DNA from: Salinisphaera sp.
GTDB taxonomy: Bacteria; Pseudomonadota; Gammaproteobacteria; Nevskiales; Salinisphaeraceae
Direction of reading: 5' to 3'
Assembly: GCF_002729955.1 (NCBI RefSeq)
Contig: NZ_PBYA01000016.1
Span: forward strand, 32,000 to 95,999
DNA length: 64,000 nt
Part shown: positions 17,301 through 25,483 of the stretch, in pieces
How the letters are laid out: every line of letters starts with the position of its first letter
Position numbering within the stretch: position 1 is the first letter of the stretch
The notes under the pieces: generated by a model
Seen by the model: only the letters and a program-made list of their open reading frames with translations
Told to the model about the DNA's origin: nothing
The model's database searches: none
Translations under genes and position numbers: made by a program

Positions 17301-19131
17301 CCAGCGCCTGGGCATCCGGATGGTCGGCTTCGTATTCGTGTATCCACTGCGGATCCTGGCCGGCGCGTTCCACTCGGTACGGCCGCTGGGTATGCACCGA
17401 CAGGCCGAAGTTCTCGAGAATCGGCATGGTCGCCGACAGCGGCGTCTCCTCGCCGTTGCCATAGAGCTTGAGCTGGACGGTTTCGGCCTCGACGCCCACC
17501 ACCTGCAGCCGCGGCGCCGCCCCCGGTTCCACGCTCGACAACAGAACGGCGTCGTCGACGGCGGTCGCGGCCGAAAAGCGTTCCCGATAGGCGCTGTCGA
17601 AGGCGCGGGCATAGGCAGGCATGATCTGGCCGCGGGCTTCAGCCGCCGCCGCGAAACGATCCGACCAGGCCCGGGTGACGGCGATCAGGCTCTGTTCGAG
17701 GCTGCGTGCGTCCGGCGTATCGATGCTCTCGGCCTCGATCGCGATCTGGTAGTGGATTCGCACCAGCGCGCCGCGCAGGAACTGGGCATCGGATTCCTGG
17801 GCCCGCCCCTGCAGGCTGCGTTCGAGTTCGGCCTGAATCTGTTCGCGCAGGCCCAGTGTGTAGCGTTCACGCGGCACATAGACCAGACAGGAATAGAAAC
17901 GGGCATAGCGGTCGCGGCGCATGAACAGCCGCAGGCGCTCGGTTTCGCGCATGCCGAGCACGCCCATGACGGTGTTGTAGAGCTCTTCCTCGGAGGACTG
18001 GAACAACTCGTCGCGGGGGAAGGTCTCCAGGATGTAGCGCAGGCTCTTGGCGCTGTGCGAGCGCGGACGCAGCGCCGCCCGGGCCGCCACGTCGCGCACC
18101 TTCTGGCGCAACAACGGGATCTGGCGCGGGCTCATGGCATAGGCCTCGCCCGAGAACAGGCCCAGAAAACGATGCGCGCCGATCACGTTGCCCGTGTCGT
18201 CCATGCGCTTGATGGCGATCACGTCCATGGTTTCGGCGTGATGAATCCACGAACGCCGGTTGGCCTTGGCGACCACCAGAATACGCGGCGACTGGCTGTA
18301 TTTATCCAGCGCCGCCGCCGGGGCGACATAGCCGTCCGGGTCGATATCCTCGCGATCTTCGCGCAGCAGGCCGAGGCTGGTGCCGGGTATGTCGACCATG
18401 GTGTCGGCATCGTCCTCGCCGATCTGCACTTCGCGCTGGCGATAGCCCAGCAAAGTGAAGTGATCGTCGGCCAGCCAGCGCAGAAACGCCTGGGTCTGTT
18501 CGCATTCGTCGATATCCATGCCGCTGGGCACGGTATCGAGCTCGGCCACGACCTTCTGCAGCTGGCGGCGCATGGCCTGCCAGTCGCCGACCACTCGGGC
18601 CAGATCGGCAAGGTTGCGACGTACCCGTTCGACCAGTGCATCGTGATCCAGCCCCGCGGGAGCGGCGAATTCCAGGCGCAGCAGCGATTCCTCGTCGCCA
18701 TGTTCGGCGCTGTCGGCGGCACTGCGGATATCGGTGGGCACGCCGGCCGCGTCGCGGCTGACCCGTAGAATCGGATGCATCATCCAGTCGATATCCGCGC
18801 CGGCCTCGCGTACCGCCATGCTCACGGTATCGACGATGAAGGTCATGTCATCGGCCAGCACCAGCAGCGCGGTATCGCAATAGCCTTCGCTGCCATCCAG
18901 ATCGCGGGTGACCACCGCGAGATCGCGCTTCTGGCGCGGCGCACAAAGCAGTTCGAACTGCTCGCAGACGGCCGCGTACAGCGCATCAACGGATCGGGCC
19001 GCCAGTTCGTCCAGCGTAATGCCCTCGAACCAGGCGTCGACGAACCGCAACAGCAGATCGCGGCGCTCGGCCGGCTCGAAACTGCTCGCCCGTGCCCGCA
19101 CATCGGCAACTATCGTGGCTATCGTGCTCAT
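14344..19131 (-). CDS. gdhB: NAD-dependent glutamate dehydrogenase, large (180-kDa) type
   Basis: About 1595 residues, the usual length of the GDH-180 class found in Pseudomonas, Caulobacter and Streptomyces. It converts glutamate to 2-oxoglutarate and ammonia with NAD+. A long N-terminal regulatory half with ACT-like segments ([17 protein letters not shown]) precedes the catalytic core. The core contains [24 protein letters not shown] near residue 800 and [12 protein letters not shown] with the catalytic lysine. The dinucleotide region follows, with [19 protein letters not shown] near residue 1115 and [15 protein letters not shown]. The frame opens with GTG-ATG (19134/19131); I use the ATG. 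The gene stands alone, upstream of the membrane protein, and its catabolic role fits the nitrogen-metabolism theme of the adjacent island. Confidence 0.93.
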   Translation of the reverse strand: [1595 protein letters not shown]

Positions 19132-19298
19132 CACCCGCCCTGACCTTCTGCATAAGTCGATGCTGTCACCCTAGACCGGGGCGTCCAGCATTAACAAGCA
19201 CTATGGCGTCGGGCGCGGAGCCGCAGCACGAAACGCGGCACAACCGGGGCGGGCGAGCCGGCGCTTACGAAGCACCAGCCGGCCCGGTGGCAGCAACT

Positions 19299-19952
19299 TC
19301 AGCGGGTATCGGGCTGGTTGTCCGGATCGGCCGCCTGGAACGCCGCCAGCGTCATGCAGGCACGATAGACCCGACGAATGGTCGGGTAGTCGCTGAGATT
19401 CACGTCGTAACGCTCGGCCATGGATACCTGCGGCACCAGACAGACATCGGCCAGGCTGGGCTTTTCGGTAAAACAGTAGCTGTGTTCGTCGTGCTCGCGG
19501 GCATGGTTGGCCAGGATGGATTCCATCGGCGCGAAGGCCTTGTGGATCCAGTGCTCGAACCATTCGCGCCGTTTCTCGTAGGGCACGTTCATGTCGTCGC
19601 GCAGATAGCGCAGCACGCGCAGGTTGTTCAAGGGGTGGGTATCCGCGATCGCCACCTGGGCGAAAGAACGAATCCGCGCACGCTCGGCAATATCGCCGTG
19701 CAGCAGCGGCCGTTCAGGATAGCGCTCCTCCAGATACTCTAGAATGGCGGACGACTGGGAAATGACCAGATCATCCTCGGCCCAGAGCGCGGGGATGAGC
19801 CCCTGCGGGTTCACGTTGAGATAACTCAGCCGATCGCCGCGGGCATGGTCCATGTCGGTGAAGATCGACTTGTAGGACACGCCCTTGTAGTTGAGCGCGA
19901 TGCGCACGCGATGCGCGGACACACTGCGATGGTGCGTGAACAGTTGAAGCAT
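19299..19952 (-). CDS. maiA: Maleylacetoacetate isomerase / zeta-class glutathione S-transferase
   Basis: 217 residues with the thioredoxin-like N-terminal domain (MLQLFTHHRSVSAHRVRIALNYKGVSY) and QSSAILEYLEERYPE, followed by an all-helical C-terminal domain with the zeta-class NNLRVLRYLR and KPSLADVCLVPQVSMAERYDV. MaiA isomerises maleylacetoacetate to fumarylacetoacetate in tyrosine and homogentisate breakdown, using glutathione. The usual SSCSxR active-site run reads SVSAHR here, so the cysteine is replaced while the serine is kept. No other homogentisate genes are nearby, so a different GST role remains possible. It is divergent from the small membrane-protein pair. Confidence 0.8.
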   Translation of the reverse strand: MLQLFTHHRSVSAHRVRIALNYKGVSYKSIFTDMDHARGDRLSYLNVNPQGLIPALWAEDDLVISQSSAILEYLEERYPERPLLHGDIAERARIRSFAQVAIADTHPLNNLRVLRYLRDDMNVPYEKRREWFEHWIHKAFAPMESILANHAREHDEHSYCFTEKPSLADVCLVPQVSMAERYDVNLSDYPTIRRVYRACMTLAAFQAADPDNQPDTR

Positions 19953-20052
19953 GCCAATACCGGGCGTTGAGCGTCTTGATGGGTCGGGATTCTAGCAAAC
20001 CGGCGTCTTCATACCGCGCTCTTCGATCAAGTCAGCTAAAACGGGTCAATCC

Positions 20053-20406
20053 ATGAGTCAGGAGCTCGACCAAACCGGCGTCAGCCGGCGCGAACTCGAA
20101 CGCAACGTGCTGCTGGTGACCTATGTCCTCTACGGGCTCGGTTTCTTCAACGGCATCACCGCGATCGCCGGCGTGATCATCAATCACGTAAAGATGCGCG
20201 ATTGCCGCGATCCGGTGGCCTACAGCCACCACCGCTGGCTGATGCGCACCTTCTGGTTCACCGTGCTCTGGTCGCTGGTCTGTCTGGTGCTCGCCTACGT
20301 GGTCATCGGTTTTCTGGGCTATGCGATTCTCTGGGTCTGGGGCGTCTATCGCTTCATTCGCGGCGTGCTGGCCTTTGCCGAACATCGCGCCATGCCGGGC
20401 GCATGA
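20053..20406 (+). CDS. DUF4870-like small transmembrane protein
   Basis: 117 residues with three hydrophobic segments (LLVTYVLYGLGFFNGITAIAGVIINHV, FWFTVLWSLVCLVLAYVVIGFLGYAILWVWGVYRF). The loop motif SHHRWLMRTFWF after the first span pair is characteristic of the DUF4870/YIIN-type small membrane proteins seen in many proteobacteria. Function is unknown. The stop overlaps the next start by 4 bp (ATGA), so the pair is translationally coupled. Confidence 0.7.
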   Translation: MSQELDQTGVSRRELERNVLLVTYVLYGLGFFNGITAIAGVIINHVKMRDCRDPVAYSHHRWLMRTFWFTVLWSLVCLVLAYVVIGFLGYAILWVWGVYRFIRGVLAFAEHRAMPGA

Positions 20407-20873
20407 ATACGCCAACTGCCGACACGGGGGCCAGCGTCACCCTGGGCTATCTCGCCGCGGGCTCGATCGTGGCTGCACTGTGGCTCGGGGTCGGCATCCT
20501 GCTGATCCCGGTCATGGCCGTCATCGCCCTGCTGCACTGGTGGGCTGCGGCGGGCCAAGCCCCGGTGCCGGCCTCGCATCATCGCTGGCTGGGCCGACAC
20601 CATGCGCTCTCGGCCACGGCACTGCTGCTGGTCCTGCTCGCCCCGCTGGCGGCCCTGCCCACGCTTTTCACCAGCGCCATGACCGTGCTCAACACGCTGG
20701 CCTATGCGCCCCACCCCGCCGAAACCCTGGCTGCTGCATGGCCGGAGCTGGGCATCGGCACGCTCATGCTGGCGGTGTTCATCGCCACCGCGGGCTGGCT
20801 GCTGGTTACGCTGTGGCTGAGCGTGCGACTGGTACGCCGCTGGCTGCGCTGGGCCGATCGCCGCGCGGCCTGA
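20403..20873 (+). CDS. Small transmembrane protein, partner of the preceding DUF4870-like protein
   Basis: 156 residues with four hydrophobic segments. The loop ASHHRWLGRHHALS resembles the SHHRWLMRTFWF loop of the preceding protein, so the two may be distant paralogues or subunits of one membrane complex. The start is ATG 20403, overlapping the upstream TGA by 4 bp. The C-terminal tail is basic (RLVRRWLRWADRRAA), consistent with a cytoplasmic end. It is tail-to-tail with the LuxR-type regulator, 7 bp apart. No function can be inferred. Confidence 0.65.
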   Translation: MNTPTADTGASVTLGYLAAGSIVAALWLGVGILLIPVMAVIALLHWWAAAGQAPVPASHHRWLGRHHALSATALLLVLLAPLAALPTLFTSAMTVLNTLAYAPHPAETLAAAWPELGIGTLMLAVFIATAGWLLVTLWLSVRLVRRWLRWADRRAA

Positions 20874-20880
20874 GTCCTTG

Positions 20881-21825
20881 TCAGGGGCCGATTACCTGCA
20901 GCGCGGTGGCCGCGGCCGCAGCGCGGGTCTCCACACCGAGCTTCGGGAAGATATGCTCGAGATGCTTGTTCACGGTACGCGGCTTCATATCCAGAATCTC
21001 GCCGATATCGCGATTGGTCTTTCCGCGCGACACCCACAGCAGCACTTCGGCCTGGCGCAGGGTCAAGCCGAAGCGCTCGACGAAATCGTTGATCGAGGCT
21101 TCGTCGTCGAACTCCACCAGGGTGAGTATCCAGCCCTCGGCGCCCGCCGGACCGGCCAGGCGAATGGATAGCCGTGCCTGCCCGCGCGCGATTTCGTAGG
21201 GGCGTGAAGAAGGCTCAGCCTGACGCAGCCAGCGCACGAGCCCGCCCGGAAGCATGTCGGGCTGCGCGGCTTCCACATAGCGCTGCAGATACGCCGCCGC
21301 CCGCGAGCTGTGCCACCGCACCCGGCCCTCGTCGTCGGCGATGATGGCCGCCCGTCCGCCAGCACTGACCACCATGTCGGCCCGGCGCTGGGCCTGGGCC
21401 CGCTTGAGGTGGGCTTCCACCCGTACGCAGACCTCGTCCGGCTTGACCGGCTTGGTCACATAGTCCGCACCGCCGGCGCGAAAGCCTTTTACGATATGTT
21501 CGCTCTCGGTCAGCCCGGTCATGAAGATCACCGGCATGCCGACAAGTGATGCGTCCGCGTTCATGCGCAGACACACTTCGAAGCCGTCCATGCCCGGCAT
21601 GCAGGCATCGAGCAGGACCACGTCGGGGGTGATCATGCGCGCGCGTTCGAGCGCGGAGCGCCCGTCTGCGGCGACGATCACCGTATAGCCGGCATCGCCC
21701 AGAACTTCCGAAAGCAGCGCCAGCATCTGCGGCTGATCGTCGACCACCAGTACCACGCCGCGCACGGCGGCCGGCGCGGCCGGGCTCGCATGCTCGTGAT
21801 TGTCGTATTCATACGCCACGTTCAT
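20881..21825 (-). CDS. LuxR-family response regulator (REC-PAS-like-HTH)
   Basis: 314 residues. The receiver domain (~19-135) has VVLVVDDQPQM, the phosphoacceptor in PDVVLLDACMPGMDGFEV, FMTGL and the lysine in DYVTKPVKP. A middle segment (~150-240) looks PAS-like. The C-terminal GerE helix-turn-helix (~245-310) reads LTLRQAEVLLWVSRGKTNRDIGEILDMKPRTVNKHLEHIFPKLGV. The gene overlaps the hybrid sensor kinase by 4 bp, so the two are a cognate pair. It is the best candidate to bind the TACGTC-N4-GACGTA inverted repeats found before the ABC transporter, fmdA and the barrel gene. Similar regulators pair with sensor kinases for alcohol and amide use, but I know of no characterised orthologue. Confidence 0.9.
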   Translation of the reverse strand: MNVAYEYDNHEHASPAAPAAVRGVVLVVDDQPQMLALLSEVLGDAGYTVIVAADGRSALERARMITPDVVLLDACMPGMDGFEVCLRMNADASLVGMPVIFMTGLTESEHIVKGFRAGGADYVTKPVKPDEVCVRVEAHLKRAQAQRRADMVVSAGGRAAIIADDEGRVRWHSSRAAAYLQRYVEAAQPDMLPGGLVRWLRQAEPSSRPYEIARGQARLSIRLAGPAGAEGWILTLVEFDDEASINDFVERFGLTLRQAEVLLWVSRGKTNRDIGEILDMKPRTVNKHLEHIFPKLGVETRAAAAATALQVIGP

Positions 21826-24800
21826 GTCTCGTTCCCCTCGTGTGCGACCGGCTGCGATAGCGATGCCAGCAGCCGCCGCAGGCGATCGAATTCAAAGCCG
21901 CGACTGGCGTTACGCAGCGGCTGCAGCTGCGGCCCACTGGCCGGCTCGACCCGTTCGATTTCATCGAGTACCGCCTCGACACCCGCCATCGCGCCGGTAT
22001 CGATCGCCGCGGCCAGGCGACGAACGAGCCGGGGCGGCAGCACCGTCGCGGGCAAGCTACGCGCCTCGCCGACGGGGCACGGCGCGTCGGCAGTCGCAGC
22101 CGTTTGTCTCTCGTGCACCCATTCCAGATGCAATAACGTTGCCAGCGTGGCCTGAAGCCGCGCGATATCCACCGGCTTGGGCAGAAACGCATCGCAGCCG
22201 GCGGCTTCACTGCGGGCGACGTCCTCGCCGTAGGCATTGGCCGAAACCACCAGGATCGGCGCCTCGCTCAGGCGCCGTGCGCGCATGAGGCGGGCGGTCT
22301 CGAAGCCGTCCATGCCCGGCATGGCGACGTCCATGATGATGGCATCGGTGCGTTCGGTCGCCAGCCAGTGCAGCGCGCTCGCGCCGTCGTTGCATTCGTC
22401 GATGGCAAACCCGAGCGGTTCGAGAAAATCGCGCAGTATCGCCCGCTGGTCGGCCAGATCATCGACGAGCAGGATATGACGCCGCGGGCCACGATAGCCC
22501 GTCGCCGCCTGTCCAGCCTCTGCGTTCGCGTCGGCCACGGCTTTCTTGCGGCGGGCCAGAAACAGGCGCAGCGTGAAATGCGTTCCGCCGCCCTCGGCGG
22601 CCTTGACCGCGAGTTCACCGCCCATGAACTGGGTCAGCAGCTGGCAGATGGTCAGGCCCAGCCCCGTGCCGCTGGTCAGGCCGCTCAGGTCGGCGTCGAG
22701 GCGTTCGAACGGCAGGAAAATCTGTTCCAGCTTGTCCTCGGCGATACCCGGGCCGGTATCGATGACCTCGAATGTGGCAACTTCCCAGGCATAGGCAATA
22801 CGCAGCCGCACCAAACCGGTGCGGGTGAAGCGGATTGCGTTGCCCACGAGGTTGATCAATATCTGGCGCAGTCGCTGCTCGTCGCCGCGCACGATTTCCG
22901 GAATACGCCCCACCCGCTCGATTCCGAATTCGAGCCCCTTGGCACGAGCCTGAGGCGCGAACATGGCCTCGATCTGGTCGAGCAGGGCCACGGTATGAAT
23001 TTCGCCGATATTGAGGCTGATACGCCCCGCTTCGATTCGTGCGATATCCAGCAGACCGTCGACGAGCGCGAGCAGATGCTCGCCGCTGCGCTGGATCGTG
23101 GCGAGCTTGCCGGCCTGCGCCGCGTCCAGCCTCGTATCGCGCAGCAATAGCTGGGTATAGCCGAGCACGTTGTTCAAGGGCGTTCTCAGCTCGTGGCTCA
23201 GACCCGATACATAGCGGCTCTTGGCCCGATTTGCGGCTTCGGCTTCGGAGGTGGCTTTCTGCAGTTTGGCGTCGGTTTCCTTATGCGCCCGGATCTCGCG
23301 CATCAGCAGCTCGGTCTGGCGCGAGGTTTCCTGCTGGGCAACGTTGCGCGCCTCCCGCGTGAGCACCAGCCACCAGGCGAGCACGCCGGTCAGCGCGGTC
23401 ATGAGCAGGAAGGTACGCAAAAAGATATCGAACAGGCGTGCCGTATCGGCCGCCGACACCAGCGGCGCGACCTGGGCATAGACCGCGACCAGCGCGCCGA
23501 ACACCACGACGCTCAAAAGACACAGCACGGCGCCGTAACGCACAAGGCGCGTATACAAATGCGGCAGCACCGATTTCGGCAGCGCCCGGCGAACCACGGC
23601 CGAGGCCTGTGCCGAAGCCGTCGCCTGCGGTCGACACAGGTCGCCACAACGCATGTCCAGGCTGCAGCAGAGCGAGCAGATGCTGCCACGATAGGCCGGG
23701 CACAGCGCCATATCCTCGACTTCGAAACGATTGCGACACAGCACGCATCGACCCTGGTCGGATCCATCGGGGGCCAGCTGCGAGGGCGTGGCCGGCCGCC
23801 GTGCCCGATAGAAACGCCCACCGGTGGCCCAGGCGATCAGCGGTGCGAGGACGAAGGCGCCGCCCAATGCCAGCAGCGGCGCGGCCGCTCGCAGGGCCTG
23901 GCCGAACAAGCCGGTATAAGCGGCCAGCGACAACGCGCTTGCGATCACGAGCGCGCCGATCCCCACCGGATTGATGTCGTAGAGGTGGGCCCGTTTGAAC
24001 TCGATGCCCTTCGGCGACAGGCCCAGCGGCTTGTTGACGACCAGATCTGCGGCCAGCGCGCCGATCCAGGCAGCAGCGATATTCGCGTACAGCCCCAGCA
24101 CGCGCTCGATCGCGGAAAACACGCCCACTTCGAGCAGGATCAGCGCGATCAGCACGTTGAAGACCAGCCACACCACCCGCCCCGGATGACTGCGCGTGAC
24201 CCGGGCAAAGAAGTTGGACCAGGCCAGCGAGCCGGCATAGGCGTTGGTGACGTTGATCTTGACCTGGGACACGATCACGAACGCCACGGTGGCGGCCAGC
24301 ACCACGCCGGGCGATTCGAACACATAGCCGAAGGCCACCTGATACATATGCGTCGGCTCGGTCGCCTGATCGAAGGGCAGTTCGTGCTGGAGCGCAAGGA
24401 ACGCCAGCAGCGCGCCGCCAAACATCTTCAGACCGCCGATGACGACCCAGCCGGGGCCCGCCGCCACCACGGCAAGCCACCAGCGGGTTCGATTGGCCGG
24501 CCGTTTCTCGGGCAGGAACCGCAGGTAATCCACCTGTTCGCCGATCTGGCCGATCAGTGCGAGTGCCACGCTGCAGGCGGCCCCGAACGCGCCCCAGCTG
24601 AAGCTGCCGTCGTGCTGACGGCCCGTGAAGCCGGCGAAGTCGGTGAAGGTTTCGGGCCGCTTGGCAGCGATGGCGAGGTAAGGCAAGACGAGCAGAATCA
24701 GCCAGACCGGCTGGGTGAACCACTGCAGGCGGTTGATCGCGGTGATGCCGAAGGTCACCAGCGGAATGATCGCCAGCGCGCTGATCAGGTAGGCCACCGG

Positions 24801-25250
24801 CAGCGACACCGCGAAATACATCGAGATCGCCTGCCCCATGATCGCCGCTTCGAGAGCGAAGAACAGGAACGTGAAACTGGCATAGATCAGCGACGTGAAC
24901 GTCGAGCCGAGATAGCCGAACCCCGCGCCGCGGGTGAGCAGATCGATATCCACGCCGTAGCGGGCGGCGTAATAGCTGATCGGCAGACCGACCAGAAATA
25001 TGGCGGTACAGACGGCACCGATCGCCCAGGCAGCGTTGGTGAAGCCATAGCCCATCATCAGCACGGCGCCGATCGCCTCCAGGGCCAGAAACGAGATACC
25101 GCCGAGCGCGGTGCTGGCGATACGCAGCTCCGACCATTTACGAAAGCTGCGGGCGGTAAAGCGCAGCGCATAGTCCTCGAGCGTTTCGTCGCCCACCCAG
25201 CGGTTGTAGGCGCGACGGATCTTGACGATGCGTTGAGGGCCGTTGTCCAT
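21822..25250 (-). CDS. Hybrid histidine kinase with an NCS1-type permease sensor domain
   Basis: 1142 residues. Residues ~1-480 form a 12-span nucleobase:cation-symporter-1 (NCS1/CodB-like) permease, opening RAYNRWVGDETLEDYALRF. Residues 502-539 contain eight cysteines (C502, C505, C517, C525, C528, C529, C535, C539) that could bind zinc or an iron-sulfur cluster. Two more spans (~570-635) lead to the kinase: H-box GLSHELRTPLNN (H686), N-box LINLVGNAIRF, G-boxes DTGPGIAED and SGTGLGLTICQLL. A receiver domain follows (~925-1040, Asp974 in IIMDVAMPGMDGFE). I chose ATG 25250; the upstream extension is a poor match to the family. It is divergent from the amide transporter operon, so it probably senses urea, a short amide or a related nitrogen compound. 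Confidence 0.92.
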   Translation of the reverse strand: MDNGPQRIVKIRRAYNRWVGDETLEDYALRFTARSFRKWSELRIASTALGGISFLALEAIGAVLMMGYGFTNAAWAIGAVCTAIFLVGLPISYYAARYGVDIDLLTRGAGFGYLGSTFTSLIYASFTFLFFALEAAIMGQAISMYFAVSLPVAYLISALAIIPLVTFGITAINRLQWFTQPVWLILLVLPYLAIAAKRPETFTDFAGFTGRQHDGSFSWGAFGAACSVALALIGQIGEQVDYLRFLPEKRPANRTRWWLAVVAAGPGWVVIGGLKMFGGALLAFLALQHELPFDQATEPTHMYQVAFGYVFESPGVVLAATVAFVIVSQVKINVTNAYAGSLAWSNFFARVTRSHPGRVVWLVFNVLIALILLEVGVFSAIERVLGLYANIAAAWIGALAADLVVNKPLGLSPKGIEFKRAHLYDINPVGIGALVIASALSLAAYTGLFGQALRAAAPLLALGGAFVLAPLIAWATGGRFYRARRPATPSQLAPDGSDQGRCVLCRNRFEVEDMALCPAYRGSICSLCCSLDMRCGDLCRPQATASAQASAVVRRALPKSVLPHLYTRLVRYGAVLCLLSVVVFGALVAVYAQVAPLVSAADTARLFDIFLRTFLLMTALTGVLAWWLVLTREARNVAQQETSRQTELLMREIRAHKETDAKLQKATSEAEAANRAKSRYVSGLSHELRTPLNNVLGYTQLLLRDTRLDAAQAGKLATIQRSGEHLLALVDGLLDIARIEAGRISLNIGEIHTVALLDQIEAMFAPQARAKGLEFGIERVGRIPEIVRGDEQRLRQILINLVGNAIRFTRTGLVRLRIAYAWEVATFEVIDTGPGIAEDKLEQIFLPFERLDADLSGLTSGTGLGLTICQLLTQFMGGELAVKAAEGGGTHFTLRLFLARRKKAVADANAEAGQAATGYRGPRRHILLVDDLADQRAILRDFLEPLGFAIDECNDGASALHWLATERTDAIIMDVAMPGMDGFETARLMRARRLSEAPILVVSANAYGEDVARSEAAGCDAFLPKPVDIARLQATLATLLHLEWVHERQTAATADAPCPVGEARSLPATVLPPRLVRRLAAAIDTGAMAGVEAVLDEIERVEPASGPQLQPLRNASRGFEFDRLRRLLASLSQPVAHEGNET

Positions 25251-25327
25251 GAGGCAGTCGGTTCGAGAGCGAGCGGGCGGTTGGATCCGATGGTAAGCAC
25301 TCGTGCCTGCAGGAAACGCGCCAGCCA

Positions 25328-25345
25328 CTACGTCGAATGACGTAG
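25328..25345. promoter_or_regulatory. Inverted repeat CTACGTC-N4-GACGTAG, candidate response-regulator operator (urtA side)
   Basis: A perfect 7-bp-arm palindrome in the 233-bp gap between the sensor-kinase gene and urtA. Its core TACGTC-N4-GACGTA (25329-25344) recurs exactly before fmdA and with one mismatch before the barrel gene. A -10-like TATGGG (25365-25370) lies 31 bp from the palindrome centre, which would place the site near -42, the usual position for LuxR-type activators. Confidence 0.6.
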
Positions 25346-25420
25346 GCCGGTGCGTTGATCGGCGTATGGGCGGCTTCGATGACAGGCGCCAGTCTGAATA
25401 ACGAGCGAGGCGGCCGGCTT

Positions 25421-25436
25421 TGGCCCGGACTTTGCA
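25421..25436 (+). promoter_or_regulatory. Sigma-54-type promoter before urtA
   Basis: TGGCCCGGACTTTGCA matches the -24/-12 consensus TGGCACG-N4-TTGCW with a single mismatch. It is 47 bp upstream of the urtA start, leaving room for a short leader and the AGGGAGA ribosome-binding site. It would let nitrogen limitation (NtrC) drive the transporter in addition to the LuxR-type input. Confidence 0.6.
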
Positions 25437-25483
25437 AAGCCGCAGCCATCGCCCCCGTTTCGTTATTCCAAGGGAGACCCTCG

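Noticed and set aside
15214..18768. 1184-codon open frame on the plus strand
   Set aside because: Exact antisense of the glutamate dehydrogenase gene; His/Gln/Arg-rich composition typical of a shadow in GC-rich DNA.
19299..19952. Stringent starvation protein SspA
   Set aside because: Also a GST-fold protein, but the RVRIALNYKG and NNLRVLRYLR motifs match the zeta/maleylacetoacetate isomerase class better.
23193..25340. 715-codon open frame on the plus strand
   Set aside because: Antisense of the sensor kinase gene, which has clear domain motifs on the other strand.
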